From Angiostrongylus vasorum (lineage: Eukaryota > Nematoda > Chromadorea > Rhabditida > Metastrongylidae), in assembly GCA_018806985.1 (NCBI GenBank), contig JADANN010000468.1, forward strand, positions 3,173,072-3,237,071: 64,000 nucleotides of DNA, read 5' to 3'. Both the position numbers and the translations under genes were made by a program. Under the pieces are notes generated by a model, which saw only the letters and a list, made by a program, of their open reading frames with translations, was not told where the DNA came from and did no database searches. Numbering within the stretch: the stretch's first letter is position 1; each line of letters begins with the position of its first letter. Of this stretch, positions 28,600 through 39,769 are shown one piece after another.

Positions 28600-30380
28600 G
28601 ATGCCGCTGCTATCAATCTATCGGTACTACAACGAGACAGACGACACTATAGTAAAAAAGAAAGTTTCTTTTCTATTCGAGATCGCTGTTGGCTCAGAAG
28701 TTGAAGGATGACTTCGAAAAATACCTGCTTAAGTTAGAAGATATAATCAGGAGAACTGGAGACTAGTTGATAACCCTCAAGCTTCGTGTAACGGCCTTTG
28801 AGAACAGCACCAACATTCCAAGAACAACACAAAAACATGGCCATAGGAGAATAATTGCACGTGCAAGAACAAAACATCAGTACAGAAGAGGAAAGCCCTA
28901 ATGTCAAATCCCATTCGTGGTATAGTCACTCACACGTCGAACGCACAGCTAAATTTTATCTTCAGCAACCCAGCTTACATAACCTCATAGTGGGCCAGTT
29001 CGAGTACTTGGTACAAGTTCGACGAGAAGAAAGGATGGAAACCTGCATCGAAGTGATCCATACAATTGAGACTCATTTAAATCAGTCCGAGAAAAGCAGC
29101 ACAAGAACTGGAGAATGCGTGGCCTTAGATTAGTTCTCAGAGAAAGCATACACTCGTTCCAGAATGAAAATATAGAACCACTAGATGTCCAAAACAAAGT
29201 GAACGTAGAGTGTTCATTCAACGGCAAATTCCAGAGAAATCCACGATCGAAAAGTCACCAAAGGCAGATAGGGGTCGCACCACAGTTTCAACGTCAGAGA
29301 AACGATGCTGCACACTATGAAAGTCCAGATAATAAGATTCTTTACAAAGAGAAAAACCGAACAATCTTTAGATACCTCGTAAGACCAATATTGCGAAATA
29401 TTCGGCTTTACCTTGCACATTTAAAAAGATGTTCAAGAACAAACTCAGAACACCGTGGCGCAAGCGTCAGCAATCATTCTAGGTAGTTGGAGACTGTACA
29501 CGCTTACTTGAACAAACCTACCATCTAGTTGACAATTCTCACGAAACAGACTTCCTTGGCACCAACAATATAATGCAACAATGCTTTCAGAACGCCATAA
29601 ACTCTCGGCACCAAAGTGAAATCTGATGAATAGACACCACTCAACTATTAAGCTGAAAAGGCGATAACGTCGAGAAATCGACGAACAAAACCTGTACATA
29701 AAATAGATCACGCGCAAAAAAATTCCATCGGTGCATCTACTACACATGAACTAAGACTTCCTTCATTTGCCATTCCTGTTCTTCCTCATACGCTGTACAA
29801 TACTTGTATAATCAAATATTCTCTTCTTTATAGCTAACAAAACTTTCAGCCCTAAGCCTTTCCACAAGTCGGGCACGTGTATGGAGCACACCGTTGGTGA
29901 AATGTTCTCTTTGTTCCATTATACCATGTCCCTTATATTTACCTCTGACCTATAAGGGCTGCGACTGCCTGTGGTGGTGAAGAGCTGTGGAAAACTTTGG
30001 CCAGGCTGACCTCAGGATTCCAGGGAACCACAATGGCTTAACCAGAAAAATCTCCGGAAAGTGGAGATTATGCTGAGGCCCGTGCAACCAGTGAGGACGG
30101 GCCATTCAAGTGTCAAGTACCTAGTATGTCCCTTACATTGAGTATGTGTATGTACTTCCCTTCGGGTTGTTTGTTTCTATCATGTAATGTATTCTGTTTC
30201 AAATTACTTGGACTTGTGTGCTTGCCCCACATCCATATCTATCCGTAACCACCGACTTTACGATATATGCTTGCATATTTCACAGACTACATTACTTTCA
30301 TTATTTATTTCACAAAACTTCACCACACAGTATTTCGATCGGGAAATCAACATGATTGTCGACTCACCTGTCGATTTGAG
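28600..30380 (+). repeat. repeat R5, copy 1 (coding-like, unidentified element)
   Basis: Open + strand segments: LAQKLKDDFEKYLLKLEDII near 28690-28760, 28855-29133 (FEYLVQVRREERMETCIEVI) and 29115-29486. From about 29440 it aligns with 38730-39500 (GCGCAAGCGTCAGCAATCAT; ACACCACTCAACTATTAAGC). It looks like a decayed retroelement reading frame with a long 3' region, but I cannot place its family. Confidence 0.5.
29950..30112. repeat. dispersed repeat R3, partial copy 2
   Basis: GGGCTGCGACTGCCTGTGGT ... TTCCAGGGAACCACAATGGC ... CCAGTGAGGACGGGCCATTC. Same orientation as copies 1 and 3, and inserted within the R5 copy. Confidence 0.7.
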
Positions 30381-30544
30381 TGGGAAAGTAGAGTGAGGTT
30401 ACAACAATCTTGAGGACACGAAGTGTAGAGGACACCGAACATCATACTCCATACCGATTTTTTTCAACTCACTGATTCATCCTAGCTTGACGCACAACTG
30501 GGGAACTTTGGACATGAGTAGAATAAGAGCTCACTTAGCGTTGT

Positions 30545-30800
30545 CGAACGTATTTTCGAGAAGATAAATGTTACGCGTATTCTCTATCACCGAAATGATA
30601 GCAGGAACTCGGTCTACATCGGCAATCAGTGTTTAGAAGTGTTCTTTTTATAATCCGAGATTCGAAAAATTTGCTAGACCGAGAGATGAGTAACGACAAC
30701 CGGTAGAGAAAAGCCATTAGCGAATCGGGTTCATGAGATGTCAAGCGTACGATCTCTGAAGCGAGACCGACTTTCACCAAGATCTTAGATGACACCGTGA
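30545..30800 (-). other. unrecognised open frame
   Basis: The - strand reads MSSKILVKVGLASEIVRLTS and then MAFLYRLSLLISRSSKFFES. Protein-like composition, but no family recognised and no convincing splice signals. It may be repeat-derived. Confidence 0.2.
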
Positions 30801-30872
30801 GTCCAAGTTCTTTGACCGAATAGCTAATTAAGACTACTGGTGTTCATTCAAATCAAACGAGAGTACATGTGC

Positions 30873-31270
30873 ATCAATGAAGCTGAGATATTTGCAGAAC
30901 TCTGGACCGCAGGTGCCTATGGTGGGGAACGAACGCGCTATTGTCATATGCCGATTTGGGCTCCCCAGATCAATTCCGTTGACGGGTGATTGCTGAAGGC
31001 AAAAGATCGACAGAACTAGCTGAGAGACAGGCGAAATGAAGGACTCGCATGGTGTGGTGGTGAACGCGTTACTCCCCCTGGAAAGGACAATAGCGCGTTC
31101 GTTCCCCACCATAGGCACCAGCGGTCCAGAGTTTTGCAAATATCTCAGCTTCATTGAAGTTATATTTCGCAATATACCCTGCCATTAAAAAAGAGTAGGC
31201 AGTAAATAAAAAGGTTAAAATACATGTGCATTGTTCACTCGTCGAATTTCTGACTAAAACGCTTTGTATC
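30873..31270 (+). repeat. SINE-C/R1 copy with inverted 75-80 bp arms
   Basis: GAAGCTGAGATATTTGCAGA ... GCGCTATTGTC (30876-30950) returns as the reverse complement at 31085-31155. The right half is a full R1 head reading TGGTGGTGAACGCGTTA (A-box-like) and GCGCGTTCGTTCCCC (B-box-like). The left arm is an inverted duplicate of its middle. Confidence 0.8.
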
Positions 31271-31379
31271 AGTGTCATAGCTTGGAGCAAAGCTGTTTAA
31301 CAGTAAAACATAGATGCTAAGACCGCCGCAGTTACATCGAAAAAGGAATTCATTTACTGTTATAAATTCCATATAGGTG

Positions 31380-31940
31380 TCTAACCGGGAGAAACTTATA
31401 ATGCTGAAAAGATAGCAAAAAGGTGCGTGTAAGACCGTAAGAATTCATTCACGCTTATGCAAAACAGTGAACCACCTCGAAACCAGTTAGGAAGAACATA
31501 AATTACAATATTCCAAACTAATTTCAGGTGATTGTAGGGGTGAAAAACAATAACATGAATGCGTCTAAGAACGAGAGTGAACAAAGAATTCAAACAGAAT
31601 AAACACGAATAAAAAAACGAGTAAAGGCAAAGTAAGGAACTCAGTTGTGCCGTGGGTAAGCATGAGCTTCAGGAAAAGGAAGCCGCGGTTCGGATCTGGC
31701 CAGGGAACCAAGCTTTGCAAACATCTCAGCATCATAGCGGTTGTATTTCCCATCGTACCCTGCCATGAAAAAATAGTAACAGGTAGAAAATAAAAAAGAT
31801 CGCACACCTGAAAAGTGCAAAGGATCGTCTTGAATACACCATCCATAATTCTATGCAAAAGTTTAAACTGCCAAGCAGTTCAACATTGTTGAAGTGTATC
31901 TAGATAAAGAATTACGAAACATCTAGGAAGGAACACTTAG
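31380..31940 (+). repeat. repeat R9, copy 1
   Basis: Blocks shared in order with 39770-41110: ACTTATAATGCTGAAAAGAT, CAGTGAACCACCTCG, then TTTAAACTGCCAAGCAGTTC and ATTACGAAACATCTAGGAAG. With R5 it forms part of a larger duplicated block. Confidence 0.55.
31690..31790 (+). repeat. SINE-C/R1 fragment
   Basis: CAAACATCTCAGCATCATAG followed by TACCCTGCCATGAAAAAATA, the R1 tail. It splits the R9 repeat. Confidence 0.55.
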
Positions 31941-31979
31941 TTAGTTCGTCTTCACGAATTGTGCGGATCCCAGCACATT

Positions 31980-34110
31980 TTCCATTCGTTTCCTCCTGTC
32001 GCAACCGTCGTCCATGGTGGTCGTTTCACTCGAACATGGTGGCGTGTGTGATTCTCGTACCGTGATCTGTAAAATAACTGCGGCTGCGTGTATAGCTGAC
32101 TAACTTTGTTTACGAACACGTTCTCCCAACGTGTAGATGGCCGTCCTATGGGACGCCCTGCACTCTCGTGGAGTCCATTCTACTGTTCTTTTCGTCCATC
32201 TGTCGTCTGTTCTTCTCGTTATGTAACCGGCCCATCTATGTTTCGCTATCGAACTATATTCTCCTCGATCCCGAAGATGTGACAGATTTCGGAGATCAGG
32301 CCTTCGCATTCCAGCTAGATAGAATGCCGGTCATATTTCAGAACACATCGCTCAAGCTCTCTGTGAGTAATGTGGGGGTATTCTTGACGTGGTCGATGTA
32401 CTAGTCCACGTCTCCGCAGCATAAAGGAGCGCCGGCAAAACCGTGGAATGCGGCCCAAGTTGCTCTCCTTCTTCTGTTTAACTCGTTCTTCATGTTGTTT
32501 TCCATGTTCATTGATTGCCTAAGGCATACATATGACGTGGTCTCTGCAACCAGAGAGCCATCCAGTTCAATTTCATCGCCTTCGCACAAAGGGTTTTCTA
32601 TATTTCCTATTATATATTTCGGGGACTGGGTCTTCCTCCGATTTATGCTTAGTCCGATCTTTTTTTCCCGCTTCGCTGTGCTTCATTGACCATCGTCTCT
32701 GCATCACTTGTGCTTCTTGAGAAGATGACGATGTCGTCGGCGAAACGAAGGTATGATAGGGATTTTCCATTAACACGTATGCCTTTCTCATCTCAATCGA
32801 GTGACTTCATTATCCACTGCATTGCGGTACTAAACAGCTTTATCGATATTGTCTTGTCGAACTCCTTTTCCTGTGGGCATTGCAAAAGGCAGTACAGTAT
32901 TTTGCTAAGAGGTAGGAGGAAGATATTTTCGTAGTACAGTTCCGATAACGGTCAGACAGAGTTCTTATTGTAAAACGGGTCCACTCTTTGGTCGACGAGT
33001 GCTGATGAGATTGCATTCGTTTCGACACTGTAAAACGCTTTTTCATAGTCGACAAAGGTTAGGACTAGAGGAGGGTGGCATTCTCGACAAACCTCAACAA
33101 CCTGTACACAGTTTGGATGTGGTTCATCCCAGAAAAATCCTTGTCGAAATCCTGCTTGCTCCACTGGTTGCGTCTCATCCAATGTCCTTGATATGTGTGA
33201 GAGGATAATGTTCGTGAGGAGCTTATAGAGCACATTGAACAAGCATTTCAGACGATAGTTACGAAGACCCTTCCGTCACTTTTCTCGGGCACAATGACCG
33301 TGCGTGATGTTCTCCACTGGTCTAGGACTTTTCCTTTTCAAGGTAGGCTCTCATATGATTTGCGAGAAGTACATGTAAATTGTGGCTTCCAGCTCTAAGG
33401 AAGTCGGCGGTAATATTACCGGGTCCTGGAGCTGTGTCTCTTTTCATGCTTTATATCGCAACTCGAACCTCCGACGGAAGAATTCCAGGTGGTTTTTTCT
33501 CCAGCGCGGGATTTTAGGGCCTGGAACGAGGGTTGTGGAACGAAAAAGGTTGATGTAGAGTGTTTCCGTTATCAGTTCCATACCATGGCGGAAAGTTTTC
33601 TTGATATCATCTTTGCTCATCATGGCTGACAGCGGCGCATTATAATCACATAAGTCTCAACGAGTTTTTTTTATATTGCTTCTTTTCTGTACTGCTTCCA
33701 GTGGTTTCTTCTGTCTCTGTCAATGTATATCTTCTTGAAAAACCTCTTTTGCAGCAAACATTTACTATCAGCCGTGCTAAACGTCTTACAGTAGGATCAA
33801 CCTCCAATTTCCTTCTCTTTTCGAGCAACTCCTTCGTGGTGATGGAGATGCGATCCGACGTTCTTGCTTGAGGAGCCGAGGCGAACTCGGCACAACCTTT
33901 CAGTCCTTCCACAAACACCTCATAGTCCTTTGTCGGATCTTCCTTAATCTGCCAGTCACGTTTGGATAGGATTTCGTTCAGAACGTTCTCATCGTATACA
34001 GCTAGACTTTTTTCCTCGTGGTCGATGACATGAATTCTTTTCCAGGTGATGGCTGAATCGAATCTTCGAGAGAACAACGCGGTGACTGGAGCCATTGCAA
34101 AATGATGGGA
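31980..34110 (-). mobile_element. RTE-like non-LTR retrotransposon, longest copy
   Basis: Reading leftward on the - strand: N-terminal linker 34095-33646 (one open frame of 149 codons, with ITTKELLEKRRKLEVDPTVR), RT at 33242-32952 (NVLYKLLTNIILSHISRTLD, EQAGFRQGF, LVLTFVDYEKAFYSVETNA), FADD catalytic box at 32744-32733, then VAETTSYVCLRQSMNMENNM near 32550-32490, and the C-terminal segment at 32309-32100 (KHRWAGYITRRTDDRWTKRT). The FxDD box is intact, but frameshifts between blocks make it non-autonomous. No apurinic endonuclease domain is visible, so it is 5' truncated. Confidence 0.85.
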
Positions 34111-34529
34111 TTACCGACGTATCGTTATAGTAACTATTCCTTAAATACTTCCTATTCTCTACGATATCACATTTGTCCTATACTAACTATTTACTTATAA
34201 CTGTCTTAAATCTATCCATCCATAATGTATAAGTGTTTATACCGTTTCGACACGTACTTTCGGTAAAAGTCTTTGTACAAGCTATTCCATTTCTTTCACA
34301 TGACCTTTTGATAAGCCTTTGCGTAGCCTTTCAGATAACCTTTCTCTACGAGCTGTTCCTTCGCTACCTGATTAAGTTCTGTGTTGACGACGCCTCTAGC
34401 ATACCGTCTTATTTGATGTACTTCTCCGCATGTACTGTATCATGCCCTGAATCAGCACTAGCTCTGACTCCCTCTGTAAAAACCCCACCCATTACACACA
34501 GAATAGAAGGAGCACCAGTAGTCATAGAA

Positions 34530-34680
34530 ACTATTGCCTGCCCTCCAATCCACCAGTGTCTATCTTCCAATCTACCAGTGCCTGGTTTTTAAACCCCAGT
34601 GCTCGTCTTCCAAACTTCCATTGCTTATCTTCCAGTCCCTCAGTTCCTCAGTGCTCCAACTCCAGTGTCCGCCTAGCTTC
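34530..34680. repeat. degenerate minisatellite, period about 22 bp
   Basis: Five to six loose units built on CCAGTGCTCGTCTTCCAA (for example CCAGTGTCTATCTTCC, CCAGTGCTCGTCTTCC, CCATTGCTTATCTTCC). Open in more than one frame because of the repeat, so those frames are not evidence for a gene. Confidence 0.55.
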
Positions 34681-34699
34681 TTTCAAGTGTATCACTTGT

Positions 34700-35570
34700 T
34701 CCAATTTCAATCTCGCTCATATCCACCCAGCTAACCACATATCGTCACATATCACATATTATTATTGCAACGTTGTTATTGCTATAAATTGTTATAACCC
34801 AGACTCGACGTTGTTCACTGCAGTTGCAGAAAGAAGTCCCGTGTAGCGAATTCATACAAAATCGAGCATTTCACGTATAGTTGGCGGACAAAAGACAAAT
34901 CCGATCCACTCGCCAGCTAGCACAGTCATGCCAATCTACAAGATGGAAAAGAGACGAGTGGACAACAAAGCTTAGGCCGCCGACAATTTGTGACGGGACT
35001 TTTTTCCTCGCAGATGACAAGGGTCCGGTTGTTTAATCCACGCATGGCAGTCTTCCTAGTTTTTGTTTCTTGCCGTGTGATGCAGTTGCATTGACATTAA
35101 ATTTTATGCGGTCTGCAGTTTCAAGAAAGGCGTGAAAATCCGCGTCTGTGGAGAGTGTTCTGGCATTATACATGCGGGGCAAGAAACAATCTCCATGCGG
35201 TGTCGTGTGTGTGTTCGTCAGACCCGGTTCCAGAAACGTTTTCCGTAACCCGAGATTTTGTGCCTCTCATCGGCCAATGGCCGTCTCACCTCCTGACGTC
35301 ATAGATGGGAGCATCCAGTGTGTGGCGCACTGAGGCTGACCTATTGCTGGTTGAGGAGTTTGATCCTCCCTGGAGTTCTGACTTAACCTTGCAAGGGCGC
35401 ATCTAGGTATTCACCACGTTTGGAACCAAGGGAAGTATCTTTTCGGCAACGAATCCTCGCTCGGTCTTCCTACTACTTTACTTGGAGAAGATGTTCTCCT
35501 TACTCCGATGTCGGAAACGAAAGTAGGACTGAAAAAATGACCGATTTTATAAATATAAACTGATCTTGTT
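34700..35570. other. no recognisable gene
   Basis: Nothing supportable was found: no domain, no repeat shared with the rest of the window, and only short frames. Confidence 0.4.
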
Positions 35571-35598
35571 GAGCCAATGCGAGGTTGCTATAGGTCTT

Positions 35599-35630
35599 TG
35601 TTGTCGTTGTCGTTGTCGTTGTCGTTGCTA
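35599..35630. repeat. GTCGTT hexamer tract
   Basis: About four and a half units of GTCGTT. Its reverse complement matches the CAA-rich tract after the Penelope hammerhead at 25869-25905, so it belongs to the element. Confidence 0.75.
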
Positions 35631-35645
35631 TTGGTGTTGTTGGTC

Positions 35646-35684
35646 GGTCGTCGATGTTTCGGCGATTTCGCCTTCCTCAGAGCC
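35646..35684 (-). ncRNA. hammerhead-like motif in the Penelope copy
   Basis: The - strand reads GGCT CTGAGGA AGGCGAAATCGCC GAAAC ATC. Stem II (GGCGA/TCGCC) is longer than in the two best motifs. The G of ACGTC is changed to A, so stem III is weakened. Confidence 0.55.
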
Positions 35685-37536
35685 TGGAAGTATTTTATAC
35701 AATAATACTTTAATTATTCGGTGAAAAAAAGGCCAAAATATTAATGAAGACCAAACTTTCAAATAGACGCCATTGCTGTTATGAGGGGGGACTGCCTGCG
35801 TGTTGTTCACGTGGGACGACAAGCGAGACCCATCCAAGTCAAAAAAATCATTTTGAAATAAGGCGGCATAGCACATGTGAAAGTAAGGCATTCGTCTTTC
35901 CGGCTCATCCTTGATTTTTGAAATTCATCCAAGACGTCTCAAGAGTCTTGCGCGCTGGTGTTTTTCGGTTCCTGCGCTAGGATCCGGATAGTCACTTCAA
36001 AATCACCGCTATTGTGCTTTTGTGCCCTATGTGTACCTAGAGAAGTGCTTTAACGAATTTTGACTTCCCTCATCTAGGTGTTCTTTTATGCGGACATAGA
36101 GTGGTGTACCCGTTTCCCCAATATATTCCTCACCACATAACCTACACGAGATCAAGTATATTAATAATGTAATAATAATAAGTAATAATAAGTAACAATA
36201 TTGTACCTGAACTCATGCAATCTCCATCTCTTCCGTTAGGACAGATCATACAGTTTTCTGAGCCGCACAAACGATCACAGAGACGGTTGCAGACTAATTG
36301 ACGGCGTGGGGGCAATGGGTGGGAGGACAATAACCGCCATATAATTTTCAAGACCACTTTTTCTCTAGGCACCTCTTAATGGCGTAACTTAAGTCGTTTG
36401 ATATTAAGAACAGTTTAAAAGGGATCTCATTTAGGTTCGAAACGTTACTTTGGAGAACAATTCCACCTTTTTGTCTAACCCGAGTGGCTTCTGCTTCGTA
36501 GCCATTGGAAACGGCTATTTTTCGTGGCAGGTTTAGCGATTGCTTCCTTTCCTTTTCTCCTATGCACACGTTTTTATCCGTTCGCTACATGTTTTTTGAT
36601 GATTGCTTTCTTTCCATTTGTGAAGGATGAGAGGAGAGGTAGTGAAGTAGTATATTTTTATTAATTGGCTTACGATACCATTTTGTTGTATACCCATTTC
36701 CTGACACCTTTGTTTGTATGTTTAAGAATGGAAGCCAGGTCTGGGTTGGTTTTTCCCGCGTGAAATTATATCCTGACTATTCAAAGCAATCATCCATCTC
36801 TTCTTGTATGGAACGGAAGATGAAGCAGTCGTCTATGTGTAAGCAGTAGAGGAAGGGTCCGTGATTTAGAAATGGAGTTTCCACTTTATATATAGAAGTG
36901 ATAGCAAGGCTTGACGTTAATCGCTGCCCCCATGGTCAACCCTCTAATTTGTGCAAAATATCTTTCCGACCACCCAAAGGTTGTAGAACTAAGATACTAT
37001 GTGAAAGACAGCCCATACATGTTTATTTTCTTCCCATGCTGTACGAGCAGCTTGAGAATGGCTTGCATTGCAGAGTCATTCGATACGTTGGTATAAACTG
37101 AATTAACATCGAATGACTCCATACATGTGTGTTATTTGTTTGCGCGCACCGTAGGTGGTCTAGAAATATTTTGGTGTTCGATAAAGGGGTAGGAATGAAT
37201 TTTCAGCAACTGGGTCATCATAAGGTTTAGAAATCACGCTATTCTATCCGTTGGCCCCCCTATACAATTGATAAATCACATTCATCTCCGTCTCACTTTA
37301 AATGACGACGGATCGGTGGACGCAAGGTCATCAGTAGAAGTATGCATACGTGTTTTAATAAGCGGGTATAGGACAGGACATGTGGGATGGTTGTTCTTAA
37401 GCCGAGAAATAACTGAAGGCTCTAAACCCACTGCTTCGCCGTGTTGACCCACTCCCTGTTCAGTTTTCGGTACTGATTTATATATTCCTTTCCAAAAGAT
37501 GCTCGATAGAGAGAAACATTGTTGAGATTCTATGAG

Positions 37537-37537
<1 letters not shown>

Positions 37538-37612
<75 letters not shown>
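37538..37612. repeat. TA dinucleotide microsatellite
   Basis: About 37 TA units with a single GATA-type interruption near 37583. It lies exactly between the Penelope copy and repeat R3. Open frames across it are artefacts of the repeat. Confidence 0.97.
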
Positions 37613-37614
<2 letters not shown>

Positions 37615-37615
<1 letters not shown>

Positions 37616-37945
37616 CCCAACGGTTTACCGCCTCCCTCATCGTGGCTGGGAGATGTTCCTCTGTTTGGTATCGGACTGCAATATACAGCGATACAGCGAG
37701 GGGATTCGTCCACCCGGCAGGGTCTCCCAAGCTGAGAAGGAGTCCGGACTTCCATCAGGAAGCCTAGCTAAGAGTAAACCAATGCCAAGATCCACCACCG
37801 TCTTGGTATCAAAGTCGCATGGTGGTAAATCTCCCTCTGACCCTGAACCTCCACAAGGGCTGCGACTGCCTGTCGTGGTGACAACCTGGGGCAGATTTTT
37901 GGTCAGGCTGTTCTCGGGATTCCAGGGAACCACAGTGGCTTAACA
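37615..37945. repeat. dispersed repeat R3, copy 3
   Basis: GGCAGGGTCTCCCAAGCTGA, TCAGGAAGCCTAGCTAAG, CCAAGATCCACCACCGTCTT, GGGCTGCGACTGCCTGTCGT, TTCCAGGGAACCACAGTGGC. The reverse strand shares VVDLGIGLLLARLPDGSPDS with copy 1 ([19 protein letters not shown]). Confidence 0.75.
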
Positions 37946-37980
37946 AGAACATCTCCGATGAATGCTGATTCTGCTGTCTA

Positions 37981-38402
37981 AATAATGTAAAACACAGTAA
38001 TCAATCGAATCGTCTAGAAAGAAACACCTAGAATATTGATTTGTACCGATTTTAGTCAAAATCATTCAAGAAAAAAATGGTATCAGGGCAGATTGATAGG
38101 CAATTTTTCGTTTATGAAACATTTTTTAGGTTGTAGAGAAGTGATGAGGAGCACATTGTCATAGTAGGCGTCTGTTGCCGTCACCTAATGTTGAACGATT
38201 CTATTTGATCTTTTGGCGACACAAGAGGAGAAATTCCTGGCGGTATTAGCTCCAGTGCTACGTAATTTTTTTTTGCTGTGTGGAAGATTTGTATGAGTCT
38301 ATGAAGAAGCAGGAGTTTCCCACGATCCTTCACTTCATTAACAATTCAAGAGCAGCTGTAAGCGCGTCACCTGGATGGACTTCGTCGTCGCCACAGTGGG
38401 GA
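37981..38402. repeat. dispersed repeat R6, copy 1
   Basis: Near-identical to 43861-44251 in the same orientation, from GTAATCAATCGAATCGTCTA to CGTCGTCGCCACAGTGG. Short frames only. Recent divergence is suggested by long identical runs. Confidence 0.88.
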
Positions 38403-38409
38403 TTGTTAA

Positions 38410-38570
38410 CAACAAGATTTATTCAGTAGAATACTGGTTGACGTATCAGCGGTGCCGCCTTCTTCCGAGCCTAGAAGGGTCAAATTGGCACCATATATAG
38501 TCAAGCAAACACTTTTACAACCTCAGCAGATGATACTTGATACATAAATTCTTATTCATTCAGTAAACAG
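38410..38570 (-). repeat. Penelope 3' end scrap
   Basis: Parallels 51160-51310: a decayed hammerhead (38439-38470, GCCGCCTTCTTCCGAGCC), then AAACACTTTTACAACCTCAG and CAGATGATAC. No coding part remains. Confidence 0.55.
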
Positions 38571-38579
38571 CTTGTCTTC

Positions 38580-39500
38580 AACATTCGCCGTTTTCGCCAA
38601 ACTTTATTCGGCAAACGTCTTGACGTCTTCGTCTTCTTCGGCGCCGATGATCCTATGTTCACAGTCGTTCGCACTCTCGATGTGGTGTCGCCGTCGACGT
38701 GCATATTCAGCATATATCCAAGGACAAACTGGGAACACCTTGGCGCAAGCGTCACCAATCATTCGACTCACTTGGAGACTGTCTACGCCGCCTTGCACGA
38801 CCCTGCCGCCTAGTCCACAATTCTCACGAAAATTACTTTCACGGCACGAACAACACAACGCAACCATGCTTCAAGAATGCTGTAAATTCTCAGCACCGTG
38901 GTGAAATCTTATGGAAAGACACCACTCAACTATTAGGCTGAAGAGGCGGGAATGTTGATAAATCGACCAGTGAAACTTCTAGATAAAATAGATTACGCGC
39001 GAAAAAATTCCGTTGTAGCACTTACTACACGTGATTTAAGACCTCCTTAATTCGGTACTCCTGTTTTCCCTCATACACCCTACAACACTTGTATACTTGA
39101 ATAGTCTACTCTTTCAATATAACAAAATCCTCGGCCTAAGCCTTTTCACAAGATGGGCGCGTGTATGGAGAAAATCCCTTATGAAATGTGCTCTATCTTT
39201 CATTATACCATGCCCTTATATTGAATATGTCTATGTACTTCTCTTAGCACTGTTTGTTTCTGTTATGTAATATGTTCTATTTCAAATTATTTGGCCTTGT
39301 ATGCTTGCCCTACATCCATACTCATCCGTAACCACCGGGCAATACAGCGCTGCCTCGTGGCACGATCTTGCGACCTTCCTCGACCCATCCAGATATTAGT
39401 AACGTCGTGCCATCCGCTTGGATACTGCTTTCATCGACTGCGCTACTTTCCTTCTTTATTCCACGAAACTCCACTTTACAGTATTTGGGTCGGGAATTCA
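38580..39500 (+). repeat. repeat R5, copy 2
   Basis: Aligns with 29440-30380 (TTGGCGCAAGCGTCACCAAT; GACACCACTCAACTATTAGG; TGTATGGAGAAAATCCC). A decayed hammerhead-like motif lies at 38608-38648 on the - strand, at the left end. Confidence 0.65.
38608..38648 (-). ncRNA. hammerhead-like motif, decayed
   Basis: The - strand reads CGGCGCCGAAGAAGACGAAG then ACGTCAAGACGTTTGCCGA. The layout matches 46351-46396, but CTGANGA has become CCGAAGA and the GAAA box is lost. Confidence 0.35.
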
Positions 39501-39509
39501 ACTAGGAAA

Positions 39510-39625
39510 GCTAGACGGCTCATCAAGCCTTTCATTCGTCGGGGTTGGGAAACTGGCACCGGACTTATTTGGGAAAAAAACCGCTCTCTGCAATCCAAGT
39601 GGGGAAAGCTCTAATCCTGCTATCT
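39510..39625 (+). mobile_element. SINE-B-like body
   Basis: CATCAAGCCTTTCATTCGTC, GGGGTTGGGAAACTGGCACC, GCAATCCAAGTGGGGAAAGC. The same body and 3' block occur reversed at 59490-59605. Confidence 0.55.
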
Positions 39626-39769
39626 CAGTACTCTAGTGAGAATTGACTCGACCACCATTCAACGACGTTCAAGATGAAAGGAAACTCCTCAAACACTAAG
39701 CAGCAGTCGAAGCCACTCGTAAAAGTTGGAGCACCTTCGAGGGAATGAATCGAATGTGAGAAGTGCTAG

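Larger units (their letters stand above)
35580..37530 (-). mobile_element. Penelope-like element, RT to 3' end
   Basis: Reading leftward: RT scraps at 37480-36800 (including the LLYCLHIDDCFI region, where the YxDD-type box is kept as HIDD), linker at 36569-36348 (NLPRKIAVSNGYEAEATRVR), CNRLCDRLCGSENCMICPNG near 36300-36215, GIY-YIG scraps to 35930, then a hammerhead motif at 35646-35684 and a CAACGA tract (35599-35630). AATAATA microsatellite bases (36158-36200) interrupt the GIY-YIG region. The RT end stops at the TA microsatellite. Confidence 0.76.

Noticed and set aside
34233..34846. Two to three overlapping + frames (119, 66 and 96 codons)
   Set aside because: Ser/Pro-rich translations of a degenerate minisatellite, open in more than one frame; no domain.
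37530..37755. Several overlapping frames of Tyr-Ile repeats
   Set aside because: Translations of the TA microsatellite in several frames and both strands; not genes.
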